From NCBI GenBank assembly GCA_003254885.1, contig QANT01001176.1, positions 1 through 30,888 of the forward strand: 30,888 nt of DNA. Direction: 5' to 3'. This DNA comes from Purshia tridentata (lineage: Eukaryota; Streptophyta; Magnoliopsida; Rosales; Rosaceae). The notes below the pieces were generated by a model. That model was not told where the DNA came from. It made no database searches and saw only the letters and a program-made list of their open reading frames with translations. Shown in pieces: positions 1 to 11,232 of the stretch. How positions within the stretch are numbered: position 1 is the stretch's first letter; each line of letters begins with the position of its first letter. The position numbers and the translations under genes were made by a program.

Positions 1-110
1 TGGGTTAGTATATATATATTCGAGCTGCTTCATTTCTTGAGTTTTGAGGGTAAATTCCATCTTTTCATCTCATCCCCTTTTAGGGTATAGAATATGTTTG
101 ATAGAGGTGT

Positions 111-175
111 TATGTTAGGGTTTAGCTCTGGGATTTTGGGCGAAGCCTAAAATTCTGGAGCTAAACCATAACATA
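111..175. repeat. 31-bp foldback hairpin with 3-nt loop
   Basis: The arm at 111-141 pairs with the arm at 145-175 around a three-base loop (142-144). Comparing the left arm with the reverse complement of the right arm gives 26 of 31 identical positions. Four of the five differences would be G-U wobbles in RNA, so 30 of 31 positions can pair in a transcript. This could be a tiny foldback element or the remnant of a MITE, or a source of small RNA. No coding potential is visible. Confidence 0.6.
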
Positions 176-1276
176 AAAGCCGACAAACCATAGCCGATCG
201 ATTGATTGGTACTATTGAAATGTATTTATAAACCAAAGTCAACCGTTCGTTTGGTACAGTTAAATCTTATAATTAATTATAGGATAATATGATAATATTA
301 ATTAGGATATATAATATAATATTACAATATTAAAGTAATATGCAATTAGAATAATATTATAATAATATTAGGATAATATTAAGATTTACATATCATTAAT
401 TTTAGGATAATATTACATATTTTTTAAATTAAAAACATCTGAATAATATTTTTGGACCTTAGTCAAAAATAAAAAAGTATTAAGGTATTAGTCTAAGAGA
501 GGAGAAAAAATTGGACCGGCCTATAAATCACCCTAGTTTATATTATCTATAACAATTACATATCACCTCATTCTCCACCTATCCGCTTTCATTTTATATA
601 CTTGCTTTTTCTCTTAATTATAATTTATATGTTGCTTGATCTTTCACTATTATAACTTTCATCAAACTATGCATGCATCAAGTGTGTATGATAATTTAGT
701 ATGAGTTTTAAGATATTTGAATTGGTTTGTTTTCTTTTTTGAATTTGACACATAATTGTTATTTTAAGATGTTCTTACCTAAAAAGAAAAAAAGTAATCA
801 TTTTTTGACCTGGTGAATTTTCAATTTAATCATTTTTAGACACTCCTTTTTCAAAGGAAATGTGGGAGTTTCATATTCTAGTGAGAGATTCTAGTTATTG
901 TGGGAGCTTATATCTCTAGTGATAGAACACTTTCTCTCCTAAAAGAAACTTAAAAATGCTCTCAAATAAGAGAGAGTATTGTTAGAATAATTAATTTGTT
1001 AATGATTATTAGGTGAGTGATTTGTGGAGTGATTTGTGTCTTTGTATTCCTATAAATACTCCCATTGGGTGATGAATAAACTATCCTGAAATATGGATCC
1101 TAAACCTAGAATTTGACAGGTACCTAACTATCTACTACTAATAACCTCAGCTAAAAAAAGAAAGAAATACATCATACATGAATTTTTTTTTTTTTTATTT
1201 TTTTTTTTGAGGAGATACATCATACATGATTGAAAATAGCATTCAAGGCTCACCAATAATAATAATTTACATTCCG
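176..1276. other. AT-rich intergenic region, no gene seen
   Basis: No plausible coding exon is visible on either strand. Positions 283-425 are extremely AT-rich, with recurring GGATAATAT/AATATT words. A stretch near 979-1099 (TGTTAG start, TATAAATACTCCC, ATGAATAAAC) has the look of a copia-type LTR, but no primer-binding site or partner LTR is visible. Confidence 0.5.
1167..1229. mobile_element. Poly-T insert flanked by 15-bp direct repeats
   Basis: The 15-bp word ATACATCATACATGA occurs at 1167-1181 and again, perfectly, at 1215-1229. Between the copies lie 33 bp that are almost entirely T with one A, ending in GAGGAG. Read on the minus strand this is a short 3' end plus a poly-A tail inside a target-site duplication. 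That is the expected footprint of a very short, 5'-truncated retroposon. Replication slippage is a less likely alternative. Confidence 0.5.
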
Positions 1277-1346
1277 TTGGGCCTTTAATAGGCCCAATAA
1301 CTTGTTATAGTCTGACCCAACAAATGAAACTTTCTGGGTCGGCCCA
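1277..1346 (+). promoter_or_regulatory. Site II (TGGGCC) promoter elements upstream of KDTA
   Basis: TTGGGCCT (1277-1284) and AGGCCCAA (1290-1297) form a perfect inverted repeat with a 5-bp spacer. A third GGCCCA lies at 1341-1346. TGGGCC/GGCCCA 'site II' elements bind TCP-type factors and are common just upstream of plant housekeeping and organelle-related genes. They end about 95 bp before the KDTA start codon. The regulatory role is inferred from motif and position. Confidence 0.5.
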
Positions 1347-1438
1347 CTAAGCCTTCCTTAGTCCGTACACTCATCTTCTTTTCTCCGAAGTGGACTCTCA
1401 CTCAGCTCAGTGAAACCGGAAAACGGAAAACACAGAGA

Positions 1439-4400
1439 ATGGCGGCAACGAAGAGTAGTAGTAAGGTGGTCTATAACATTTACAGAGCGCTGAGCAAAGG
1501 TCTATCGCCATTTCTGTACGTTCACCTACACTGGCGCAAACTCCGAGGCCTCGAGCACCCTCTCCGATGGCCCGAGCGTCTCGGTCGCCCCTCCCTCCCT
1601 CGCCCCCCGGGCCCACTCCTCTGGTTCCACGCCGTCTCATTAGGTTAAGCTTTCCGCGATTCATCATTTTATTTTCCTTCCCCTGTTTGGCTACTGAGAA
1701 AGTGGAGGACGATAAGAGTGAAAGCTGAATCAACCACAGTGGTTCTGCTTCTTTTGCTTTGAAATGCTCAGTGAGTTTAAATGTGATTTTTTTTTAAAAA
1801 AAATTTTGTTGGTGTAATGGAAATTACAAGCAGGTGAAGGAATGGCTGCGATTCCTGTAATCAAACAATGCATTCAGCGGAGGCCTGGTTTAACCATTTT
1901 GATGACCACTGCGACGTCGTCTGCATTGTAAGACCAAATCTTCATTTTTTCTCTCTTTAACTGAAGCTTATAACCAAAAAAAAAAAAAAAACTGAAGANA
2001 AAAAAAAAAAAAAAAAAAAACTGAAGATTATGTTTAAATTTATTTAATATGGAAGTTAATTTTCTTTGAAAAATGACTCTGAACTTATTTTTAGTTTTTA
2101 TTTATTTTGTTTCATTCTTATATGCAGTGAAGTAATAAACAAACGTCTTCCAACTGGTGTCATACATCAGGTACTCTTATAAGAAAAATAAATGAATATG
2201 TATTGTAGGACAATTTGACACTTTAACCGTTTAATAAATTTTCATAGATTTTTTTATTTTTGTTGTGAATTCAGTCATTGGATATAATGCTCTTCTTCTG
2301 TACAGCTAACTAAAATTGAAGATAGCATTATTTTATTTGTACTAGTTTGCGCCGGTTGATACACCTGCTGCTATGGACATGTTCCTTGGTCACTGGAAGC
2401 CAAATGCCATTGTGATAATGGAGAGTGAACTGTGGCCAAATTTAATAGTGGGTGCTTCAGAAAAGGGTGTAAGTTATTTATCCCATAAAGATCTCTTCAT
2501 ACATTATGTGAGCATGCATGTCTTCTGAGAAAAATAAAGCAACCTAATAATACTTAAAAATATAGCTCAAGTATAATTCTTCAATTTTACCCTAATTGGT
2601 TATTTAATAATTCATACTCCCTAGGTGATTTTTGTTTTCTTTTTCCAATGTGCAATTGTATCTGCATGCAAATTTTTTCTAAGCTCGGCTACTTGTCCAA
2701 TTTTTATAACTTGAATGCTTCAAATGTAATTTTTTTTTTATATGTATGGTGTATTTATATTGTGTTTCTGATTTTAGGTAAGTTATATGATTTTAGATAA
2801 CATATATGATCCGTATTTTCTTCAGATCATGCTGGCATTGTTAAATGCTCGGGTATCTACTAAATCCTTTAAACGTTGGTCAGGACCAGTGCTTCTTCCA
2901 CTTATTTCGTTGATGCTATCGAAGTTTTCATTGATTATCCCATTGGTAAGTGCTGCTATACATTGCATTGGAGTAATCTGGGTCTTCTGTTGTGCTCTCA
3001 TTGATTTTGTTGCGTGGCACAGAGCACCATGCAGGCAATCCACTTTCAGCTACTGCATGCCCCACCTTTTGTCATCAACTTTTCTGGCGACTTGAAATAT
3101 GGTATGCTTCACTATGAAAACGTATATAAAAACATTTTTGGCTTAGCATGTTGGCCAGTATATGCAAATGAAGCTCTTCTTTTATTCTAATACCTTTTGC
3201 AAGTCAATTGGAAAGTCTAAATGTTATGCTTTGTATCTTGATTCATTTCATAATTATATTTATAGCAACTCTTGAAGAAGGTGATAATCTATCCTAATCC
3301 TGGATTTTTCATTTTCTGTCCAGTGGTTGACGAGTTTGACCTTTCTGAGGGAGAGATCAGAAGTATAGCAGATTTGGAAGTACAACTTGCCCACAGGCAG
3401 GTTTGGATGGCTTCTTCCATACATAAGGGGGAAGAAGAAGGTCAGTTCCTGCTACTTAGCCTTGAGTCCCGGACTGCGTATATGGTGTCATCTTATTTTG
3501 AGACTTCACCTGCATCATATAGTGTCATATTGCTTCATCATTGACAGTTGTTTGTTTATGAAATTGTCATATGGCTATAAGTTCTTCTTGGTTGTGTTAC
3601 GCAACTACTACTTGTAGAAAATTGGCACATGGTTCCAGTTTGGTGCCACTGAGGCTTGCAACTTAACTAAAAGTTGTTGCTTTTTTATTCAAGTAATGTC
3701 ATTGCAATGGCATCGTGAACATGAACTTTTCTTCAAGTAGTTTCATTTATCTAAAGTAATTTTCACTTCCTTTATGTCTTCCTTGACTATCAAGGAATAT
3801 TATTTGAACTGATGCAACAATGATACCTTTGGAAAATCATAATTAGTTTTTTATGTATATATCAAAAATTTCCAGTGGTTTGGATTCTTCTTTATGCATC
3901 TTTTAAATAACTGTTGATAACTTTAAAGCCTTCTAACTGGTTTTAATTTCTTTACTGTCATTTAACAGTAATATTCCTTTGCTAGTTTATTTCTGTTGGT
4001 TGAAAAGCTCACAAATACCATCTGCAGTAATACTAGGCATTCACAAAGTGCTCGTGCAAGATTACCCTGATGTGTTCACTATTATTGTGCCTCGACATCC
4101 ACAGCATGGAAAAGAGATTGCTCAAGTAAGAAAAACATGCAGTTTTTTTGGCATTCAACAGTATAAATGGTCACTATAAAAGTTAACTTCACTTTTTTTA
4201 TGGCATAAATTCGTTGAGATTCACTACCTGAAGAAATTATTGAATTTTACATGTATTAATTTTATTTCATGCCATCATCTTAAGTAGTGCAGAAATTGTT
4301 GAAAGAAGGGCATGGTGTAGCTTTGAGATCTCGACATGATAAAATTGTAGGAGGAACGAATATATATGTGGTGGACACATTAGGTCAGCAAATTTTGAAA

Positions 4401-5679
4401 TCTTTTCCCTACATAATTCTTAGACAATTGCAGTGTGGACATCAGACCTCTCATACTTAACCCTCCTATAGTTGCTTCTGGAAAATATAATCCCTAACTT
4501 CATTATATGTTTTCTGTCCTTGCTTGATTTATAGGTGAATTGAAACACTTGTATAGGTTAGCTCCAGTAGCTGTAATTGGAGGTTCCTTCTTTCCTAGTC
4601 TTTCTGGTCACAACATATCAGAAGCTGCTGCAGCTGGCTGCGCTGTTTTGACTGGTGAATATTTGCTATTATATCACATGTTGGTTCTTAACATACCACT
4701 GATAGATGCTTTCTTATTTTGCCTTTTCAGGTCCTCATGTCGGACATTTTTCACGCATGGTGCTGGAAATGCACCGATTAAATCCTCTGTCAGTTCTGCA
4801 GGTGTGAAGAACCTCTATCCTCTGTTGTCTTTTGATGAGTCTCTTCAAGATTTAGCTCTAAAGTCATATTGCATGCTTCCAAAATTTGGCAATTGATATA
4901 ATGCTTTGCAAGTTTGTACAACAAAAAGAAAATTTGTCAGTTGTCTAGTCAGTTTGAACTTAATTCAGTTGAGTTCCATCTCCACATTACCCTGTATGGA
5001 ACTGTTCAATTCTGCCGGGAAACTTTTTTAGTCATAGGATCTTTTATATAGGATCCAGATGGGAAGTAAATAAGATGATAGATTTAACCTCTACGCTGTT
5101 CAGCTTTTCGGGTGAAGCTATTAGGTAGACATGTTGTAGAAGTCATTTAGTACTCTGCATGGCTAGAATGGGAATTATACAGGTTAATTTTAAGTTAATT
5201 TCTTAAAACATATTTCTGTTGTGGGTTACCTTCAATTGTTGCTTCAGTGGCTAGTCTCTATAAACAAGCCAATTACACCTGTATTAAGTCTGCTTTTGGG
5301 TGAGAAGATCAAAGATGGATGTGGTAGTGGTGTTAATGCTGGCCATCATAGATTGTGGATAGTTTCTACATAAAAGCCACTACCTTGACGGCTGGATCTC
5401 TGACTTAACTAATTAAAGTTATGTTTGCTCATTTCAATTGTTAGTTTCTCAGCAGAAAAAGCATCTGTGTGATTTCTGTGGCTTTCTATGCAAATGATCA
5501 TGCAGGTTTCTGGTAAAATAGAACTTGAAGAAGCTCTTAGAAAGTTGTTTAGTGATGCCAAAATTCTAGAAGCTCATCGTATGGCTGCAAAACAAGTGTG
5601 CCATGCTCTGTCAAGTGGTATTGCTGGCAACGTTTGGAATCTTCTAGATTGTCATATTCTCCAACAGGCTTTGAGCTAA
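1439..5679 (+). CDS. KDTA: 3-deoxy-D-manno-octulosonic acid (Kdo) transferase, KdtA/WaaA type
   Basis: Exons: 1439-1643, 1834-1927, 2128-2170, 2346-2468, 2826-2945, 3023-3101, 3324-3440, 4028-4125, 4293-4383, 4535-4654, 4731-4801, 5506-5679. All have GT/AG borders and consistent phase, giving 444 residues; I recall Arabidopsis KDTA (At5g03770) as about 447. The protein has the two-lobed GT-B layout of bacterial WaaA. HAVSLGE (64-70) carries Glu70, matching the proposed catalytic base of the family. WKPNAIVIMESELWPNL follows in the middle, then IVPRHPQH, and the C-terminal donor-binding block GGSFFPSLSGHN (339-350) with SEAAAAG. Bacterial enzymes add Kdo to lipid A precursor; the plant enzyme is reported as mitochondrial and linked to lipid A-like compounds. 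The start is the only in-frame ATG in exon 1 before HAVSLGE. The join 2468/2826 is the least certain: the protein is about two residues shorter there than Arabidopsis. Site II elements lie upstream. Confidence 0.94.
1999..1999. other. Ambiguous base (N) in intron 2 poly-A tract
   Basis: The only N in the window. It sits between two A-runs flanked by repeated CTGAAG, so the true tract length here is uncertain. It lies in KDTA intron 2 and does not touch a splice site. Confidence 0.95.
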
Positions 5680-6216
5680 GAAGTAAATGAAGATCAACAT
5701 GCAACAATAGTAAAATTGGGTAGAGTTTACCTGCTGCCCTTCGCATCAGAGTAATTTATGTTCTTAGCCATTTAGCATGTCTTAGATGAGTTAGCCTGCG
5801 AATTGCTGTATCAAATTGTATTCTTTCAACTTAATGATAAAACAGTTCTGAAATTCTTATGCTACTTGACAAATGACAATCTTTGTCTTAAGGACTTTCA
5901 ACTTAATGAGATCATGTAATGACCTGAATTTCCTGTATGAGACTGTTGTGAATGTGTGTTGCGCATCTTCACCTATAAATAAATGAAACCCCCATGTGTA
6001 TATTCTTCAACAACTAGTGCTTATACTCTTTCAATAACAATCTTATAACAAAAGCTATACATGGTCAATGCTTAATGTACTACATTGATCCAGCAGGGGA
6101 AGACTGTCTTCTGCTAACTTGGTATTGCTATTAAAATATAAAAAAAGTGATCACAAATACAGAGATACTGTTGCTACTGCTTTACCATTGATGCAATAAT
6201 CAATCAATCGATGATC
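5680..6216. other. Convergent 3' region between KDTA and the SAUR gene
   Basis: This holds the KDTA 3' untranslated region, with an AATAAA-type signal in CTATAAATAAATG near 5973-5985, and the downstream side of the SAUR gene on the opposite strand. No other coding sequence is visible. Confidence 0.5.
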
Positions 6217-6609
6217 TCAGAAAGCCATGAAGTAGCAAGAGAATTGATTGAGACTTGTACCACCTCTAAGAGTGTGAACTATATCTTCAAAGAGGAACTC
6301 ATCACATGGAATAGCTAAAGGACCAGTGCTATCGTGACCGTACTCTTCATATGCTTCGTCTAGCAGCTCCTGTAAAACCGGGTGGTTCAAGAGATCTGTC
6401 CTTACAACAAACCTTCTTCTAGCTTCCCCCACTACCACAGCCAAGTGACCGCGGGGCACATCCCGGGGCGGTTTCTTTTCACCACCTCGGGCAAGCCTGT
6501 GCTTCACATGCAACCCGTTCTTTTTCAGCTTCGTAATGTTGCAGATGTTACATCTAGAATATTGCTTTGAGGGAGGAGCCACATCCATACGAAGTGAGGT
6601 TTCAGACAT
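6217..6609 (-). CDS. SAUR-family auxin-responsive protein
   Basis: Intronless, 130 residues. The SAUR core runs from about residue 48 to 115: DVPRGHLAVVVGE, then RRFVVRTDLLNHPVLQELLDEAYEEYG, then GPLAIPCDEFLFEDIV. This is the family pattern of a small plant protein that inhibits PP2C.D phosphatases, so activating plasma-membrane H+-ATPase and cell expansion. The start is the first ATG in the open frame (6609); the frame extends three codons further upstream but without an ATG. A second Met at residue 8 could also serve. The N-terminal 35 residues are rich in Cys and Lys and less conserved. A TGTCTC auxin-response core lies at 7022-7027, about 0.4 kb upstream. Which of the many SAUR members this is cannot be told. 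Confidence 0.87.
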   Translation of the reverse strand: MSETSLRMDVAPPSKQYSRCNICNITKLKKNGLHVKHRLARGGEKKPPRDVPRGHLAVVVGEARRRFVVRTDLLNHPVLQELLDEAYEEYGHDSTGPLAIPCDEFLFEDIVHTLRGGTSLNQFSCYFMAF

Positions 6610-7021
6610 TCTTGTCAAGGATTCAGAATTTCAGACTGGCAACAGGTATTTATTTTGGGGGCAGAAATCCTCCCCGTTTTTATCTTCTACAATCTACCCA
6701 TTTACAGTAACTAAGGGTAACATGGTAGTGTAAAATATATCTCATAGTTGCCTGAAATGTAGATTAGACAAGTGAGAGATGCTATGACTGATTTGGGTTT
6801 TCTGTTGTTAGGTTGACTGCATCACTAATATTGCATGGTTTTTCTGGGATAAAAGTGAGCAATCTAACTTCGTGATCGAAGTAATTGCATGCCCAACTTC
6901 TTTGCTTATCGGTTTATGCAATTTTTTGCCAACATGCAAGCACCTACCAAAATTGAAGAGTACTTTTCGTTAACAAAAATGCCTTGGATGATGCCTTTTG
7001 GCGCCATTCTGTTCTGTTAGA

Positions 7022-7027
7022 TGTCTC
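7022..7027 (+). promoter_or_regulatory. Candidate auxin-response element (TGTCTC)
   Basis: A canonical TGTCTC core, the ARF-binding AuxRE, lies 413 bp upstream of the SAUR start codon. A single 6-mer occurs often by chance; it is listed only because it precedes an auxin-responsive gene family member. Confidence 0.3.
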
Positions 7028-8426
7028 TTTTAGGTTAACTTTTGATTAGCTCAATTGTGGGATTAGCAGAAGTGGTTTGTATGATTTTAATTTGAAAAAA
7101 AGAACAAACAAGGATAAACCCTCACTTTCGTGCGTTCTCACTCTCCACATGCCTCACCAACATGCATGGACTGACATTCTTACATGCTCTCACATGTGCC
7201 ATCTTAGGGTGTCAATTTTTCCCTAAGAAGCTAAGACAAGGTGTTGTAGCATTGTTCCTTATCCACTACCTATGGATCCTGAAATACTGGAAGTGAAGTT
7301 GGACTTTGAGAGTAACCCAGTCCAAAACTCTGCTAATATGGTGGGGTGTCTAGGCTTGGTGGGTGGACTAGATTTAAGTTTACTGGCCTGAATGACCTCA
7401 AATTCATTCTTTTTCTAGCTACTGCAACTAGTTTGAATCTAACAGGAGTGGAAAGCAAACAAATTCATGATATAAAGCAGCAAGAGAGGGCTTTTAAGTT
7501 GACCTGTTGTATTGGCTTCACACAGATAAACAAGGTCAAGAAAAAATGTGAAAGCAAAATCATTTTGGTGGGGGTAAAAGGGAGAAATGATGAGTGCATG
7601 AGTTCATGAGAGTTTAGGCCTTAATTTTAGGCAGCTTTTCATGAAGAAGAAGCAGAAATAATTACACATTATAGACATTTGATGGAGAGTTCCATGTGAT
7701 ATCAATGAGTATGCACCCTTGCTTATAAATATATATCTTGGACAGTAATTTGGTATATAGCTAATCTGATAATCCCAGCTAGTACAAGAAAGTTGAGTAT
7801 TTATACTAGAATGAGCTTTTATTTTTCTGATCCAAACTTGTAAACCCGAAGGCCTTGTTTGCTATCTAGGATTGGATTGAAAAGGATAATAACAAGATTT
7901 ATGTGTATTTAAGACAGAAGATGAAAAGTGTTTTCTAATTGGATGGGAAGAAAATAGTTTAGCCATAAGAAAAATGTTATATTTGCTAATCTTTACCATT
8001 TTGAGAGAATTGCATAGAATAAGTTGTTCTCATAATTTATACATCTTATTCTCATATAATTCCTTCAAGTTAGAAATTTTTTCCTCAAATACACATAAAT
8101 TTGACATTTATTCTTTCCGATCCAATTCTAGCAATCAAACAAAGTCGAAGTGTCGTACTTATCTTAATTTACATGTAGCTATCCATGTGGATGTTGGGTT
8201 GGTATAAAAGACTCGAAACTCAGAGCTATCAATGGGCAACAAAATTGAAATGGCCTTACCAACTGTGAGCTAACAGAAAAGAAGAGAGTGTATTTTGGAT
8301 GTTGTACACTTTCATTGTCCTTGTGTGTACATAAAATAAGAAACAAAAGAAATAGAAATGAACATGGGCCTGGGCGATATACTCTAGTTTTCTACCTTTA
8401 TGGCCTGGGTCTTTTCATGGCCAGTT

Positions 8427-8470
8427 CATGTTACTTGTTTTTTTTTTTTTGTCAAAGTCCATGTTACTTG
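8427..8470. mobile_element. Poly-T insert flanked by 11-bp direct repeats
   Basis: CATGTTACTTG occurs at 8427-8437 and 8460-8470, around 22 bp made of a T-run followed by GTCAAAGTC. The arrangement is the same as at 1167-1229: target-site-like repeats around a tail-only insert. The shorter repeat makes chance or slippage more credible here. Confidence 0.35.
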
Positions 8471-11007
8471 GTATTGTAGACAATAAGGTTGGCTTCCTTA
8501 TCTGTCTTTTTATTTTTAAGAATAAGAATAAAACGATTTCTTTTCTTCAATACGAACGACATAAAATATTGAGCCAAAGTTGAACTCTCAATAAGAATTA
8601 GTTATCAGAGAGCATAAAACAAAAATGAAAGTGAAAATATTCTGGGCAAAATACTAATCTTAGTAAATAGAAAGTACTAATTATAAACTAGTCGTTGAAA
8701 ATAATGTCATAATATTCAGAAAAATTTTTGAAAATTTTCCTAAAATGCCAAGCTGAAACTGAAAGGCCCAACCCCAAGTAAATAAAGCACATTAAATCTT
8801 CTAGTTTGGCTGTATTAATTTCGATCCAGAAACTTCTTAAACCTAAAATCGCTGGAGTCCAGTTTGTCTCATTTTCCATTTCTTAGTTCCACCAAAATTT
8901 GAAAAATTACACCGCTGAGCTTTTTTGGCCTTTGACGTACACTTTTACTTTTGTGTTGGGTGCAGCTTTTGTCTGCTTTGTTTTCTTTTTAGCTGACTCG
9001 GCAAATTGGAACGCCAATCGCGGCTTCAATCTCTCCTTTTCTTCCATGTTTCATAATTAAAAACAAAACCAAGAAGCAAGAAAAGAGAAAAGAGAAAAGA
9101 GAGAGAGAGGCCGCACATATAGAGCCTGTAAGCCTGTAACCATTTCCTTCACTTTTTGGGACAGCGTGAGCTGCATGGCCATCACCATGCCAATAAAGAT
9201 TTTGAGTATTTCTCATTTTATTATTCTAGTATCAATTGTTTTGTTGTAACAAAAATGCTAGCCTCAATGAACTATATTGCACTTTCATCTCTGTATCGAT
9301 CCTTTTTCTTACAGTTTCATATACATATACTTGTAGTTTACTACTGTTTGCAGTTTCATGCGAGTATTAGTTAATTTTGTTGTCAAACTTACAATACCAT
9401 TCAAGATTGACTGATTCTAAATCTAACCCATGTAGTCAATTAACTGTTGGGGAGACATATCATATTATGTCGCTTGACAATTTGACGAACTATACAACAA
9501 AATTGTTAAGAAGAAAAGAATTCTTATTAGTATCACTGCATGCACTCGATATTCTACAAAAATGTGAACAACAAACAACGTATCTCTCTCAGCATTCTGC
9601 ATTATTATTAAGAATCTCATATACTTGTATGCAGGTCTTGCAAAGAAATTGACTCAATTGAAAGGTTATATATAAGTTTATAACAAAGAAAGGAAAACAG
9701 ATGGATAGATGTTAGGACAGCTATCTAGCTAGTTGGTGTTAATTTGTTTAGATGCTCTTTTTGTGTTCATCTTTTTTAAGGTTTGGTAGAATAACTTTGC
9801 TTTCTCAACACTTAAAGTTGTAAAAAAAAGCTTTAAAAGTGGTCCGACACCAAGAAAATAATATATCATGTTTTGGGTTATAATTGCTAAGTGACAAATG
9901 CACATATATATAAGATTTATAGTCAAACATGGCAATGTCAAATGCTCAATGTCAGGGTCTATAATACGACAGCACTACTGCATCAGCCCACAGGATCATG
10001 CAGGCTGCTTGCTTATTATACACAACAATTTAGCCTCCTGTTGAAAATATGGAGATTTCATTTTACACTGAGAACTAGGGATTCTTTTATTGTATGTCAA
10101 ATTTATACCCTTCTTTGTGTGCAAATCTATATGATACAAATACAAATATGTTTAAATATCCTCACACACAGGTGTTTAAGGTTTCTATATTAAAAATTCT
10201 TGTATCCATGTATAGGCTGTAAGTATAGCTGGACCAAGAACTAGACATTTGAAAGAAGAATCTGAGGCAGGAGCATATATTCCCCTGTATGAGTAGAGCC
10301 CGACTTTGACATTGAGAAGGTCAATTAAGGGTTATTTAACAAGATTGATGTGATGGATTTACAGTAGTTTGGTCAGCCTAGTTACTCTGGCTCTCTAGCT
10401 CAACCCAACATCTAATGGCACCAAAGAATGTCCAAGAAGTAAATGAATGCTATGTCTGTGTGCTTCTTCTTGCAAAAACAAAATCAACTGGATCCATAAC
10501 AATCATGTTGATGGTTACAATAGAATTTATTCAAATAGGTACAAGTATGTCTAAGTGTATGAGTCTATGAGACCCAAATGACAACCTTGGGTATCAAGGG
10601 CTTTAAAAAAAAATGCCATCATGTACTTGACTGGACCGCTTTCTGTCATTTGCTCTACAGCAACACCCCAAGCCTTTGGTGAAGAAAAAGTGAAAAAGGA
10701 ATACCCTTTACTCATTCCAAGTGGAAGGAGTGGAGAACAGCAATCATTCATGCAACCACACCCTCACTCTAATCCCCATCCCTGTTGTCTTCTTTAATCA
10801 TACTCCCTCTCCAAAGACACCATACCCTCTGCCCTCTAATCATATCATTCCCTATTACCAAAAAACAAAAGTGAAAAAGATAAAGAAAAAAAAACATATC
10901 TTTTCCCACTAATTTTCTCCCTCCCTCTCTCTCTTCAAAATTATAAACTCTAATGGCCCTAAATGTAATGGCCCTAATGGGTCACTCTCTTTATTCATAA
11001 ATTACTT

Positions 11008-11228
11008 TTTAAATAATATATTTTCTCACATATTTTTCTCTCTCTTTCTCCCTCTTCAAATTCATAGAAAGAGCCAAAGAGACAGAGAAAATATAGAGTA
11101 AACTAAAGAGAGACTCTCATGAGTGACTCACACTTTTGGTCATATTTTTTTCAAAAAAACTCTTCCTTAGTCCTCATTCCTCACACCCTCTCTTCCCGCC
11201 CAACCACACACGACAACATAACAACACC
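11008..11228 (+). promoter_or_regulatory. Core promoter and leader of the receptor kinase gene
   Basis: A TATA-like AATAATATATTTT lies near 11013-11025, followed by a CT-rich leader. If transcription starts about 30 bp downstream, the leader is roughly 180 nt and contains the upstream ATG at 11119. The start site is inferred, not observed. Confidence 0.4.
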
Positions 11229-11232
11229 ATGA
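11119..11232 (+). CDS. Upstream ORF (37 codons) overlapping the receptor kinase start
   Basis: ATG at 11119 opens a 37-codon frame ending in TGA at 11230-11232. That stop overlaps the main ATG at 11229-11231 as ATGA. The frame is +2 relative to the kinase. No peptide family is recognised; the peptide begins [14 protein letters not shown]. If transcribed it could reduce main-frame translation or set up termination-reinitiation. Its presence in the mRNA depends on the transcription start. Confidence 0.4.
   Translation: MSDSHFWSYFFQKNSSLVLIPHTLSSRPTTHDNITTP

Larger units (their letters stand above)
6619..10990. other. Long intergenic region, no recognisable gene
   Basis: Only short, non-homologous open frames are present on both strands; I recognise no protein, tRNA or rRNA. 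Visible structure is limited to simple sequence: a purine-rich GA tract around 9077-9111, a poly-T insert between direct repeats at 8427-8470, and a repeated TAATGGCCCTA word near 10952 and 10968. The right end grades into the CT-rich leader of the receptor kinase gene. Degenerate transposon pieces could be present that I cannot identify by eye. Confidence 0.55.

Noticed and set aside
2787..2825. Possible upstream extension of KDTA exon 5
   Set aside because: The extra residues (MILDNIYDPYFLQ) are not in the family; the acceptor TTCAG at 2821-2825 gives the conserved MLALLNARVSTKSFKRW directly.
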